Notes under the pieces: model-generated
What the model was told of the DNA's origin: nothing
Seen by the model: only the letters and a program-made list of their open reading frames with translations
Databases searched by the model: none
Translations under genes and position numbers: made by a program
Shown here: positions 42,464 through 52,100 of the stretch, piece after piece
Numbering within the stretch: position 1 is the first letter of the stretch
How the letters are laid out: each line of letters begins with the position of its first letter
From: Paludibacteraceae bacterium
GTDB lineage: Bacteria > Bacteroidota > Bacteroidia > Bacteroidales > Paludibacteraceae
Direction: 5' to 3'
Length of the DNA: 64,000 nucleotides
Assembly (NCBI GenBank): GCA_028694915.1
Contig: JAQVJY010000006.1
Span: forward strand, 60,356 to 124,355

Positions 42464-43339
42464 TTATAAAACGTTAAGTATTTGCTCCTTAATTTGCTCT
42501 AGTTCATCTTTCATTTGAACTACAATAATTTGCATTTCACTATGATTTGATTTAGAACCAAGTGTATTGATTTCGCGTCCCATTTCTTGAGCAATAAAGC
42601 CCAGTTTTTTGCCCGGTGCACTTTCTTTACGCATGGTTTCCAAGAAGTAGTTGAGGTGATTACCCAAACGCAATTTTTCTTCGTTTACATCCAATTTTTC
42701 GATATAAAAAATTAGTTCTTGCTCTAGTCTATTACGATCAATATTAACCTTCTCATCAATTGCTTTTAGGTTTTCTTCTAAGCGCGTTTTAATTTTGGCG
42801 AGACGTTCACCTTCATATTGATCCACTTCTTTAAGCAAAGAACCTATACGCTCAATTTTGCTTGTGAACATCGCTTCAAGTGATTTTCCTTCTTGTGCGC
42901 GGAATTTAATAAGTTGATTAACAGCTTGATTAATAGTTTCAACAATGGTATTCCACTCATTTTCATCCACCGAAGTGCTTTCCGATTTTAAAACATCAGG
43001 CAAACGCAACAAGAGTTCCATCCAATTTTCTGGAACAGGAATATTCAATTTAGCAGCAGTTTCTGTTATTTGTTGGTAATAGTTTTCAACTACCGTTTGG
43101 TTGATATGATTTACCACTTGGGAGCCAGCATCTTCGATATACAAAGCAAAATCGACTTTACCACGCTCTAGTTTTTGAGTAATGAGGTTACGTATTTCGA
43201 TATCTTTTTCGCGATACAACGAGGCAATGCGCGTTGACGCATCCATTTGTTTGCTGTTAAGAGACTTAATTTCTACGGTAATTTTTTTGTTGCCATATTC
43301 GCAAGAGGCTTTCCCATAACCCGTCATCGATAAAATCAT
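42464..43339 (-). CDS. YicC-family endoribonuclease
   Basis: A 291-residue protein. The N-terminus MILSMTGYGKA and the C-terminal MREINTLGSKS/ IIVVQMKDELEQIKEQILNV region (written in two parts) are the family's two conserved blocks; the middle is coiled coil. E. coli YicC is an endoribonuclease acting on small RNAs and mRNA. It is co-transcribed with gmk. A -7 box TAATTTTG lies at 43371-43378 on the minus strand. Confidence 0.85.
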   Translation of the reverse strand: MILSMTGYGKASCEYGNKKITVEIKSLNSKQMDASTRIASLYREKDIEIRNLITQKLERGKVDFALYIEDAGSQVVNHINQTVVENYYQQITETAAKLNIPVPENWMELLLRLPDVLKSESTSVDENEWNTIVETINQAVNQLIKFRAQEGKSLEAMFTSKIERIGSLLKEVDQYEGERLAKIKTRLEENLKAIDEKVNIDRNRLEQELIFYIEKLDVNEEKLRLGNHLNYFLETMRKESAPGKKLGFIAQEMGREINTLGSKSNHSEMQIIVVQMKDELEQIKEQILNVL

Positions 43340-43502
43340 ATGCTAATAGTTTAAATAGGTTTGTGAATTGCAAAATTACAATTTCTTTTCTGAATAATGG
43401 CTCTTCTGGCTTTTTTTTAGCAAATGCTCATAAAATGAGCGTCACCATTCCCAAATATAAATTTAAATACGTATCTTTGCAAGTAACAAGTTTATTATCA
43501 TA
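43340..43502. promoter_or_regulatory. Divergent yicC / tsaB promoter region
   Basis: Leftward -7 TAATTTTG at 43371-43378; rightward -7 TATCTTTG at 43472-43479, 23 bases before tsaB. Between them is a hairpin GCTCAT / ATGAGC (43426-43431 and 43435-43440). No clear -33 elements. Confidence 0.5.
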
Positions 43503-44198
43503 ATGGCTACTATTTTACATATCGAAACAGCTACTGACGTGTGTTCTACCACGCTTTCAGAGAATGGAATCTCTTTATTTTCTAAAATCTGTACCGAAGG
43601 TCCTTCGCACGCCACCAATCTTCCTGTATTTATAGAAGAAACGCTGGCTTTTGCGCGTGAACACTCTAAATTACCTGATGCCATTGCCGTAAGTGCTGGT
43701 CCTGGTTCATACACTGGTTTACGCATAGGCATATCTACTGCCAAAGGATTGTGTTACGGATTAGATGCCAAACTCATTGCCATCGACACGTTACAATTGA
43801 TAGCACAAAATGCGTTATCACACGTAAAAGAGTCTGACGCTCTTATTTGCCCTTTGATTGACGCTAGACGGATGGAAGTCTACACCACGGTTTACGATAC
43901 CAAATTGGCTGTTGTAAAGCCTATTGAAGCTAAAATCATCGACGAAACCGCGTTTTTAGATTTACTGGATAAACACATTATCTATTTTTGTGGTAATGGT
44001 GCTGAAAAATGCAAAGCCATGATTACCCATACTAATGCCCGTTTTTTATCGGATATTCATCCGTTGGCTAATCACATGATTCACTTAGCCGAACAAGCTT
44101 ACGAAGCTCATAAATTTGAAGATGTAGCCTATTTTGAGCCATTCTATTTAAAAGAATTTCAAGCTACCGTTGCAAAAAAATCAATTATCAATTCCTGA
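43503..44198 (+). CDS. tsaB: tRNA threonylcarbamoyladenosine protein TsaB
   Basis: TsaB is the non-catalytic partner of TsaD in making t6A at position 37 of ANN-decoding tRNAs. 231 residues. ILHIETATDVCSTTL at the start and VSAGPGSYTGLRIGISTAKGL (split here as AGPGSYTGLRIG) are family hallmarks. The metal ligands of TsaD (HxxxH) are absent, as expected. It is followed by the DUF4290 gene after 2 bases, so they are an operon. Confidence 0.95.
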   Translation: MATILHIETATDVCSTTLSENGISLFSKICTEGPSHATNLPVFIEETLAFAREHSKLPDAIAVSAGPGSYTGLRIGISTAKGLCYGLDAKLIAIDTLQLIAQNALSHVKESDALICPLIDARRMEVYTTVYDTKLAVVKPIEAKIIDETAFLDLLDKHIIYFCGNGAEKCKAMITHTNARFLSDIHPLANHMIHLAEQAYEAHKFEDVAYFEPFYLKEFQATVAKKSIINS

Positions 44199-44200
44199 TT

Positions 44201-44833
44201 ATGAATTATTCTCAAAGAACCGATTTAATTTTACCTGAATATGGACGAAATATCCAACAAATGGTAAAACACGCTGTTGCGATAGAAGACCGTGCAGAAC
44301 GTACACGCTGCGCTAAAACCATTATTGATATTATGGGAAATATGTTTCCTTATTTGCGCGACGTGGAAGGTTTTAAATATAAATTATGGGATCATCTCGC
44401 CATCATGTCGGAGTTTAAACTAGACATTGATTATCCGTTTGAAGTGGTAAAACCTACCACATTACAACAAAAACCTGAGAAAATCCCTTACAACACGCAA
44501 CGTATTCGCTATATGCATTACGGTCGTTTATTGCAAACACTCATCGAAAAAACGGTAGCCTATCCAGAAGGTGAACGTCGCCAAGAATTGATTGACTTGA
44601 TGGCCAATCACATGAAAAAGAGTTATCTCACATGGAACAAAGAGGTGGTTGACGATCGCAAAATATTCGACGATTTACGCGAATTATCGCATGGCGAACT
44701 TGATATGAATCCAGAATCGATGACACTAACGGCTTCACGTGACATTATGAACCGAAATCGCCCAGCCAACAAAAACAATAATAATAAAGCGAGAAATAAG
44801 AATAATAACAACAATAACCGGAATAAGAAATAG
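44201..44833 (+). CDS. DUF4290 protein
   Basis: A 210-residue protein of a Bacteroidetes-restricted family. Conserved LPEYGRNIQQMV at the start, LRDVEGFKYKLWDHLA in the middle, and RYMHYGRLL. The last 25 residues are a low-complexity Asn/Lys/Arg tail. Cytoplasmic, function unknown; a basic Asn-rich tail suggests RNA or ribosome contact, which is speculation. It follows tsaB by 2 bases and stops 1 base from the convergent gene. Confidence 0.8.
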   Translation: MNYSQRTDLILPEYGRNIQQMVKHAVAIEDRAERTRCAKTIIDIMGNMFPYLRDVEGFKYKLWDHLAIMSEFKLDIDYPFEVVKPTTLQQKPEKIPYNTQRIRYMHYGRLLQTLIEKTVAYPEGERRQELIDLMANHMKKSYLTWNKEVVDDRKIFDDLRELSHGELDMNPESMTLTASRDIMNRNRPANKNNNNKARNKNNNNNNRNKK

Positions 44834-44834
44834 G

Positions 44835-45296
44835 TTATCGTGTAATTAGAAGATTAGGATACGATAAGATATCAGGATTAAAAAGATACCGTTTGTTGGC
44901 GATATCTACTTTGCAGAATATATGTGTCAATCCATTGCTAACGAGCAAATAAGGAACTTGTAAATTCAGATTATAAACGGCTATTTGGTCGAACACGGCT
45001 TGTGTCAGCTCCACATGAGGCGCTTTATACTCCACTATCATCAACGGCTTGTAATGCTCGTCGTACACCACTGTATCGCAACGTTTAGCGAGTCCATTGT
45101 ATGTAATGGTTGTTTCATTGCTCAAGCGAGTTTGCGGCACTTCTAACGCTTCAATAAGGTGCGCTATCATGTTTTGACGAACCCACTCTTCAGGCGTCAA
45201 AGTAACATAACGACGTCTGATTCGATCAAAAATCTGTTGTTTAGTGCCAACCGATTTAATCTTGAAGCTATAAGTGGGTAAATTTAATGCAACCAT
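44835..45296 (-). CDS. Type I restriction R-subunit N-terminal-like nuclease domain protein
   Basis: A 153-residue stand-alone HsdR_N_2 domain. A PD-(D/E)xK-type core is visible: the EWVRQNMIAHLI helix, KRCDTVVYDEH and MIVEYKAPHVE (Asp, then E-x-K). No helicase part, so it is not a working restriction subunit. In many Bacteroidetes it sits divergently beside holA; here it is divergent from amn-holA. A housekeeping nuclease-like role is likely. Its 50-base intergenic region holds the amn promoter. Confidence 0.78.
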   Translation of the reverse strand: MVALNLPTYSFKIKSVGTKQQIFDRIRRRYVTLTPEEWVRQNMIAHLIEALEVPQTRLSNETTITYNGLAKRCDTVVYDEHYKPLMIVEYKAPHVELTQAVFDQIAVYNLNLQVPYLLVSNGLTHIFCKVDIANKRYLFNPDILSYPNLLITR

Positions 45297-45346
45297 TTTC
45301 TAGAATTTGCGAATACAAAAATAATAAAAATGAAAGATAAAACGCT

Positions 45347-46120
45347 ATGAAGACAAAAGAGGAAATCGTAAAAAATTGGTTAGTGCGCTACACGCAACGA
45401 CCACTCGAACAATTTGACGAATACATTTTATTGTGTAATTTTAATAATTATGTCGAGAAATTCGCAGAAACATTTGGCGTCCCTGTTTTTGGCAGCAAAA
45501 GCAATATGCCCAACGCATCGGCCAATGGCATCACCATTATCAACTTTGGCATAGGTAGCCCTAACGCGGCGCTAATTATGGATTTATTGTCGGCTATTCG
45601 TCCTAAAGCCGTCCTATTTTTAGGAAAATGTGGTGGTTTAAAAGATAAAAACCAAATTGGTGATTATATTTTGCCAAGTGCGGCTATTCGTGGCGATGGT
45701 ACTTCCAACGACTATTTTCCACCTGAAATTCCAGCGTTACCAGCGTTTAACTTACAGCGTTCAGTATCGTCAAATATTCGCGATTTTGGACACGATTATT
45801 GGACTGGAACGGTTTACACCACTAACCGTCGCGTATGGGAGCACGACGAAAAATTCAAAGAAACGTTGAAAATAACACGTGCACAAGCGGTTGATATGGA
45901 AACAGCTACCCTTTTTAGCGTGGGGTTTTTCAACTCCATTCCTACAGGTGCGCTGTTATTAGTATCGGATATGCCAATGCACGAAGCCGGTATAAAAACC
46001 GAAGAAAGCGATAAACAAGTAACGAAACAATTTGCCGAAGAACATCTCAATATTGGCATCAAATCGTTGGAATCACTCAAAAGCAATAGTAAAACCATCA
46101 AACACTTGCGTTACGAATAA
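45347..46120 (+). CDS. amn: AMP nucleosidase
   Basis: A 257-residue phosphorylase-superfamily enzyme that cleaves AMP to adenine and ribose-5-phosphate. Seen: INFGIGSPNAALIMDLL, AVLFLGKCGGLKD, RGDGTSNDYFPPE and AQAVDMETATLF (purine-binding Glu). Length matches the short Bacteroidetes Amn rather than the longer enterobacterial one. The stop overlaps the holA start by one base (TAATG), so they are translationally coupled. Confidence 0.88.
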   Translation: MKTKEEIVKNWLVRYTQRPLEQFDEYILLCNFNNYVEKFAETFGVPVFGSKSNMPNASANGITIINFGIGSPNAALIMDLLSAIRPKAVLFLGKCGGLKDKNQIGDYILPSAAIRGDGTSNDYFPPEIPALPAFNLQRSVSSNIRDFGHDYWTGTVYTTNRRVWEHDEKFKETLKITRAQAVDMETATLFSVGFFNSIPTGALLLVSDMPMHEAGIKTEESDKQVTKQFAEEHLNIGIKSLESLKSNSKTIKHLRYE

Positions 46121-47136
46121 TGGCTAAACAAGTCTGGACATATGAACAGCTGATGTCGTCGCTGAAACGCAAAGAGTATAAACCTGTATATATGCTCATG
46201 GGCGACGAATCGTTTTATATTGATCAAATTGCCGATTATATAGAAGAACAGGTACTCACAGAAGATGAAAAAGCGTTCAATCAGACCATTTTATACGGAA
46301 AGGATACTAGTTTAGGCGATATTATTATGGCCGCCAAGCGTTATCCGATGATGTCGCCTTACCAAGTGATCATTGTAAAAGAAGCACAACACATCAAGAA
46401 TTTCGACGACTTACAGTTTTATCTGGAGAATCCTCTAAATTCCACCTTATTAGTTTTTTGTCATAAATATGGCAAGTTGGACGGTCGTAAAAAATCAACT
46501 CAAGAAATAGAAAAGAAAGGTGTACTTTTTGAATCGAAAAAACTGTTTGATAATCAGGTAGCTGGTTGGATAGAATCGTACGTAAAATCGATGCAAGTGG
46601 GCATTGATAACAAAGCTGCTAACATGTTGGCCGAATATCTTGGGAACGATTTAACGCGTATCGTGCACGAAGTTGAAAAATTACTGATTACCAAACCTAA
46701 AGACCAAACTTCCATTACGCCTGAATTGATTGAACGTAATATTGGCATCAGCAAGGATTATAATAATTTTGAATTGGTAAGTGCTTTGACCAACAAAGAT
46801 GTGTTGAAATGTAATCGCATAGTCGATTATTTTGGTAAAAATCCTAAAAACAATCCGTTGGTGGTAACTGTTACGGTCGTTTTTAATTTCTTTTCGAACC
46901 TACTCTTTTACCATTCGCTCAAAGACAAAAGTCAAATGAATGTGGCCAATGAGCTCAAAATAAATCCTTATTTTGTAAAAGATTTTCAACAAGCTGCTTC
47001 ACGCTATAATTCCTCTAAAGTCACTCAGATAATCAGTGATATTCGTAAAACAGACGTTCAAAGTAAAGGATTTGGCAATAGTTCTATTTCAGATTACGAC
47101 TTATTGAAAGAATTGGTATTTAAAATCTTACATTAA
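46120..47136 (+). CDS. holA: DNA polymerase III subunit delta
   Basis: HolA is the clamp-loader subunit that opens the beta clamp. 338 residues. Family features: YKPVYMLMGDESFYIDQI, YQVIIVKEAQHIKNFDDL, EYLGNDLTRIVHEVEKL, ISKDYNNFELVSAL and the C-terminal KPxP... NPYFVKDFQQAA helix. It follows amn (overlap) and precedes a hydroxyacid dehydrogenase after 9 bases. Confidence 0.92.
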   Translation: MAKQVWTYEQLMSSLKRKEYKPVYMLMGDESFYIDQIADYIEEQVLTEDEKAFNQTILYGKDTSLGDIIMAAKRYPMMSPYQVIIVKEAQHIKNFDDLQFYLENPLNSTLLVFCHKYGKLDGRKKSTQEIEKKGVLFESKKLFDNQVAGWIESYVKSMQVGIDNKAANMLAEYLGNDLTRIVHEVEKLLITKPKDQTSITPELIERNIGISKDYNNFELVSALTNKDVLKCNRIVDYFGKNPKNNPLVVTVTVVFNFFSNLLFYHSLKDKSQMNVANELKINPYFVKDFQQAASRYNSSKVTQIISDIRKTDVQSKGFGNSSISDYDLLKELVFKILH

Positions 47137-47145
47137 AAATCAGCT

Positions 47146-48102
47146 ATGGAAATTCTATTTACCACACAACTCCCACTGCATGGTTTTTCGTCACTTAGTG
47201 CTCATAAATTAATCATGCCTTCTACTCCACGTTTTTCGCGGGCTGAATTGGAACGGTTAATCACTCACTGCGATGTGCTCGTTTCCACTTTTGATTATAC
47301 TGTAGATAAAGCGTTGATAGATAAAGGTGAACGGTTAAAACTGATAGCCAACTTTGGTGTAGGATTTAACAATGTGGATATAGAAACAGCCTCGCAGAAA
47401 GGTATAGTCGTTACCAATACACCTGACCCAGTGATTGAACCAACGGCGGAACAAACCATGACGTTGATGCTTGCCATAGCCCATCGTACAGCAGAACTCG
47501 ATCGTAAAATACGCCAAACAGATGAAATAAAAATAGGTGTAATGAACAACCTCGGCATTAGCATTTATGGCAAGACATTGGGCATAATAGGACTTGGTAG
47601 AATAGGACAAGCGGTTGCTAAACGTGCTTTAGCGTGCGGTATGCGCATCATTTACCATAATCGCCAACGCGCAAACATAGCCATAGAACAAGCGTATGAA
47701 GCCACTTATGTGAGTTTTGATGAGTTACTCGCACAATCTGATTTTATTTCATTACACTTACCTTATTACAAAGAATCACACCATTTAATCAATGACGCTG
47801 CCTTTCAAAAAATGAAAAACGGCGCAACGCTTATCAATACAGCGCGTGGTCCAGTGGTAGATGAAAAAGCTTTAATTAAAAACTTGAAAAGTGGTAAACT
47901 TTGGGGCGCAGCACTCGATGTGTTCGAAAAAGAACCTATTATCTCGCCAGAATTATTTGAATTAGACAACGTAGTACTCTCGCCTCATATTGGTACTGGC
48001 ACCATCGATGGACGTTTAGCGATGTGCGAATGCGTATCTGACAACATTCTATACTTTGAACAGCAACAATTCGATAAACTTGATTGGGTAAATAAGTTTT
48101 AA
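47146..48102 (+). CDS. D-isomer 2-hydroxyacid dehydrogenase family protein
   Basis: A 318-residue NAD(P)-linked oxidoreductase. Rossmann motif GLGRIGQAVAKRA (near 149), HLPYYKESHHLIN, the catalytic Arg in TARGPVVDE, the Glu in FEKEP and the His in SPHIGTG. It interconverts a 2-keto acid and a D-2-hydroxy acid, such as glyoxylate, hydroxypyruvate or pyruvate; the substrate cannot be fixed from sequence. It is last in the amn-holA run and is followed by a terminator. Confidence 0.85.
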   Translation: MEILFTTQLPLHGFSSLSAHKLIMPSTPRFSRAELERLITHCDVLVSTFDYTVDKALIDKGERLKLIANFGVGFNNVDIETASQKGIVVTNTPDPVIEPTAEQTMTLMLAIAHRTAELDRKIRQTDEIKIGVMNNLGISIYGKTLGIIGLGRIGQAVAKRALACGMRIIYHNRQRANIAIEQAYEATYVSFDELLAQSDFISLHLPYYKESHHLINDAAFQKMKNGATLINTARGPVVDEKALIKNLKSGKLWGAALDVFEKEPIISPELFELDNVVLSPHIGTGTIDGRLAMCECVSDNILYFEQQQFDKLDWVNKF

Positions 48103-48122
48103 GAATACTTTATTAAATAATA

Positions 48123-48156
48123 AAAAAGCGGAACTATATCAGTAGTTCCGCTTTTT
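48123..48156 (+). terminator. Terminator after the dehydrogenase
   Basis: Thirteen-base arms (48123-48135 and 48144-48156), extendable by one A-T pair, with A/T-rich ends. Confidence 0.85.
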
Positions 48157-48219
48157 AGGTTATACAAAATACTTGTTTCTATAGTATTAAAACAGCGCTT
48201 AAAAGTCTTGTATAATAAG

Positions 48220-48603
48220 TTATTTAAATAATGCAATAATTGAAATTGTAATCGAAAATAAAGAAATAATAATTGGAATCCACCAATATTTAACAGACAT
48301 TTCTTTGGCTTTTTCAATTGAGGTTCTTCTGTCTATAACTTTTCTTTTATAATTATCCCAACCTTTATATTTTTCAAAAACTTCGAACCCATTATTTTCA
48401 AGTTGAATTCCAAATTTACCACCACTTGCTGTATGTAAATTTGAAATCAAATTATATCTGATAAGATAATCGATATAGCGTTTTTCTGTTTCTACTACAG
48501 CTCGTTTTATTTTTGTATCACCTATATTTCTTGGATGATTGTAAACTTCATCTAAAATTCTTTCTATTTCTATTTGAAAAGTATTATCGTATTCCTTATT
48601 CAT
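48220..48603 (-). CDS. Orphan tail-anchored membrane protein
   Basis: A 127-residue protein: a charged helical cytoplasmic part (about 1-105) and one C-terminal membrane helix (about 108-126; WWIPIIISLFSITISIIALF). I do not recognise it. Six of eight Arg codons are AGA by my reading, unlike its neighbours, suggesting a foreign origin. It begins 12 bases after the DUF5362 gene on the same strand. The DNA downstream holds an 8-base inverted repeat (48160-48167 and 48208-48215). Confidence 0.6.
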   Translation of the reverse strand: MNKEYDNTFQIEIERILDEVYNHPRNIGDTKIKRAVVETEKRYIDYLIRYNLISNLHTASGGKFGIQLENNGFEVFEKYKGWDNYKRKVIDRRTSIEKAKEMSVKYWWIPIIISLFSITISIIALFK

Positions 48604-48615
48604 AATATATTGGTA

Positions 48616-49044
48616 TTACAATAAAAATGACCCAATAACAGCTACAGGAACCATCAATAGTGATACGGCTAACATCACAATGGTGAAAATGCCCATAAAT
48701 TTCCAATAGGATTTCATGCGGTTCAACGCCTGTTCCATCATTTCTGTGTTAGTGTCGGCTATCGCTTGTTCAGATTTTTTGGCAAATTGCAGCAAATACA
48801 GCGCGGGCATCACTAAAATGCCACCTAACACGATGTAAACTAGACCTAGTGGTGCCAACATAGCAGCACTTAATTCGGGTTGTAAATTGCCCATAAAATA
48901 ACCCGAAACTAACATTAAAGCACCCATTAAGACGCAAAAAACAACGCCTATAAACGATAAAACGGCATAAAATTTACTCCACTTAGCGGTGGTTAACAAA
49001 TCTTTTTTACCGGCTTCGGTAATTACTAACGTAGTTTCTTCCAT
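48616..49044 (-). CDS. DUF5362 membrane protein
   Basis: A 142-residue inner-membrane protein with about four helices (near 22-48, 60-88, 117-140), two hydrophobic blocks joined by the charged AKKSEQAIADTNTEMM segment. It matches the DUF5362 architecture in Bacteroidetes. Function unknown. It runs leftward ahead of the orphan membrane gene, and its start lies about 90 bases from the terminator of the pyruvate oxidoreductase gene. Confidence 0.7.
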   Translation of the reverse strand: MEETTLVITEAGKKDLLTTAKWSKFYAVLSFIGVVFCVLMGALMLVSGYFMGNLQPELSAAMLAPLGLVYIVLGGILVMPALYLLQFAKKSEQAIADTNTEMMEQALNRMKSYWKFMGIFTIVMLAVSLLMVPVAVIGSFLL

Positions 49045-49093
49045 AAGTCAACGATTTTAAATTAAGACTCAAATGTAGGTATTATATCTGATA

Positions 49094-49132
49094 AAAAAAA
49101 TAGAGCAGAAAAAAAATCTGCTCTATTTTTTT
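49094..49132 (-). terminator. Terminator after nifJ
   Basis: Sixteen-base arms (49094-49109 and 49117-49132) with an A-rich loop, immediately beyond the nifJ stop on the minus strand. Confidence 0.88.
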
Positions 49133-49137
49133 ATGAA

Positions 49138-52100
49138 TTACTCCCAACCTTGTGACAGTAATCGTTTATAACTCTTATAACGCCATTTTGCATTATCTTC
49201 AGCTGCTTGGAACAATTCAGCCGCTTCGGCAGGATATTGTTTCATAACCGAAGAGAAACGTACTTCACTCTTCAAGAAGTCTTGGAATTTGCTCCAATCT
49301 GGTTCTTTGCTATCAAGTATAAATGGGTTTTGGCCAGCTTCTTCTAAAGCTGGATTATAACGCCATAATTGCCAGTAACCACACTCTACTGCTTGTGCTT
49401 CTTCAGCTTGTGCTTTGCCCATACCTGATTTCAAACCATGACTAATACATGGTGAATAAGCAATAACCAATGATGGCCCAGGATAAGCTTCTGCTTCGCG
49501 GAATGCTTTCAAACATTGTGCTTGGTCGGCGCCCATAGCTATTTGAGCTACATACACATAACCATACGTAGTAGCAATCATACCCAAGTCTTTTTTACGT
49601 ACTCGTTTACCAGCAGCAGCAAATTTAGCAATCGCACCAACTGGAGTTGATTTTGAAGCTTGACCACCCGTATTAGAATAAACTTCGGTATCCAACACTA
49701 AAATATTCACATCTTTACCTGATGCAATAACGTGATCAAGACCACCGTAACCAATATCGTACGAAGCGCCATCACCACCAATAATCCATTGAGAACGTTT
49801 TACTAAATAATGGCTTAAAGCACTGATTTGTTTGCACGAATCGCAATCGCAAGACTGAACTGCAGGTACAATTTTAGCAGCCAATTCTTTTGTTTTGTCA
49901 GCGTCGTTACGATTTTCAATCCACTCGTTAAACAATCCTTTCAACTCATCAGAACAGCAAGTACAAGTTTGAGCTTCTTGCATAAGTCGCACTAAGCGAT
50001 CACGCATTTTATCGTTAGCTAAAGTCATACCCATACCAAATTCGCAGAAATCTTCGAATAAAGAGTTTGCCCAAGCTGGACCTTGACCTTTATCGTTGGT
50101 TGTATATGGAGTTGATGGTACAGAACCTGAATAGATTGACGAACAACCAGTAGCATTTGCCACCATTTCTCTATCGCCAAATAACTGTGTGATTAATTTC
50201 ACATAAGGTGTTTCACCACAACCAGAACAAGCGCCAGAGAATTCAAACAAAGGTGTTGCAAACTGCGAATTCTTAACATTCGCTTTGATATCTACCAAAT
50301 GTTGTTTGCTAGTTACTTTATCGGCGCAATACGTCCAATTTTCAACTTGAGTTAACTGGCTTTCAAACGGCTGCATGGTCAATGCCTTGCCACCTTTTTT
50401 AGGATTACCAGGACAAACGTCAGCACAGTTACCACAACCTAAACAGTCGAGCACATCCACTTGAATACGGAATGTCATGCCTTCAAATGATTTACCAACC
50501 GCTTTCAATGTATCGAAATTAGCACCTTTTTGTTCTGATTCATCCAACACGAAAGGTCGAATAGAAGCGTGAGGACAAACGTAAGCACATTTATTACATT
50601 GAATACAGTTATCAGGATTCCATTCTGGTACAAATGCAGCTACACCACGTTTTTCATATTTTGATGTACCTTGATGCCAAGTTCCATCTTCAATACCTTT
50701 GAATGCTGAAACTGGCAATAAATCACCATTTTGAGCATTAATTGGGCGAACTACTTCGTTGATAAATGCAGGATCGTGATTTTCAGCATTTTTATCGTTA
50801 GGTAATGAAGCCCAAGCTGGATCTACCGACAATTGTTCGTATTCGCCACCGCGGTCAACTGCAGCATAATTTTTATTCACAATCTCTTCACCTTTCTTAC
50901 CATACGATTTTAGGATGAATTTCTTCATCTGTTCAACAGCCAAATCTACTGGAATAACTTCTGTTATGCGGAAAAATGCTGACTGTAAAATAGTATTGGT
51001 ACGGTTACCTAAACCTATTTCTTGTGCAATTTTAGTAGCATTGATATAGTAAACTTTTATATTTTTCTTAGCAAAATAGCGTTTGACATCGTTTGGTAAG
51101 TGTTTAGCCAACTCTTCACCCGTCCAAATGGTGTTCAATAAGAACGTGCCATTTTCACGCAAACCACGTGTTACATCGTACATATGCAAGTAAGCTTGTA
51201 CGTGGCAAGCCACAAAGTTTGGTGTATTTACTAAATACGTACTACGAATAGGTGCATCACCAAAACGTAAGTGTGAGCAGGTAAAACCACCTGATTTCTT
51301 TGAATCGTATGAAAAATAGGCTTGACAATATTTGGTGGTATTATCGCCAATAATTTTAATAGAGTTTTTGTTAGCGCCGACAGTTCCGTCAGCACCTAAA
51401 CCATAAAATTTAGCTTCGTACATACCTTCTCCACCTAGTGCAATTTCTTCTTTATATGGAAGTGATGTAAAGGTTATATCATCTTCAATGCCTATCGTAA
51501 AGAGATTTTTAGGCATCGCTAATGATAAATTTTCATAAACAGCCAAAATTTGAGCTGGCGTTGTGTCTTTTGAACCTAAGCCATAACGACCACCAACTAC
51601 CAACGGTACCTCTTTTTGACCATATAAAACATCTTTAACATCTAAGTAAAGTGGTTCGCCCGTTGCACCAGGTTCTTTAGTACGATCCAATACGGCAATG
51701 CGTTTAGCTGTTTTTGGAAGAACCGACAAGAAATGTTTAGCTGAAAATGGACGATATAAGTGTACAGAAACCAAACCTACTTTTTCGCCTTGAGCCGCCA
51801 AATAATCAATAGCTTCGCGAGCAGCTTCGGTAACCGAACCCATGGCAATAATCACGCGATCAGCGTCATCAGCACCATAATAATCGAACAAGCCATATTT
51901 GCGGCCTGTGATTTTATAGATTTCATTCATGTATTCTTCCACGATAGCAGGAACTGCTTCATAGAAAAGATTGGAGCTTTCACGATGTTGGAAGAAATGA
52001 TCAGGATTTTCAGCCATACCACGTGCCACAGGGTTCTCAGGAGTTAAGGCACGACTACGGAACTCTGCTAATGCTTTTTGATCGATAAGACCTGCGAGGT

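Noticed and set aside
48160..48215. TTATACAA / TTGTATAA inverted repeat beyond the dehydrogenase terminator.
   Set aside because: Only eight bases, 40 apart, in AT-rich DNA; not enough to call an element border or operator.
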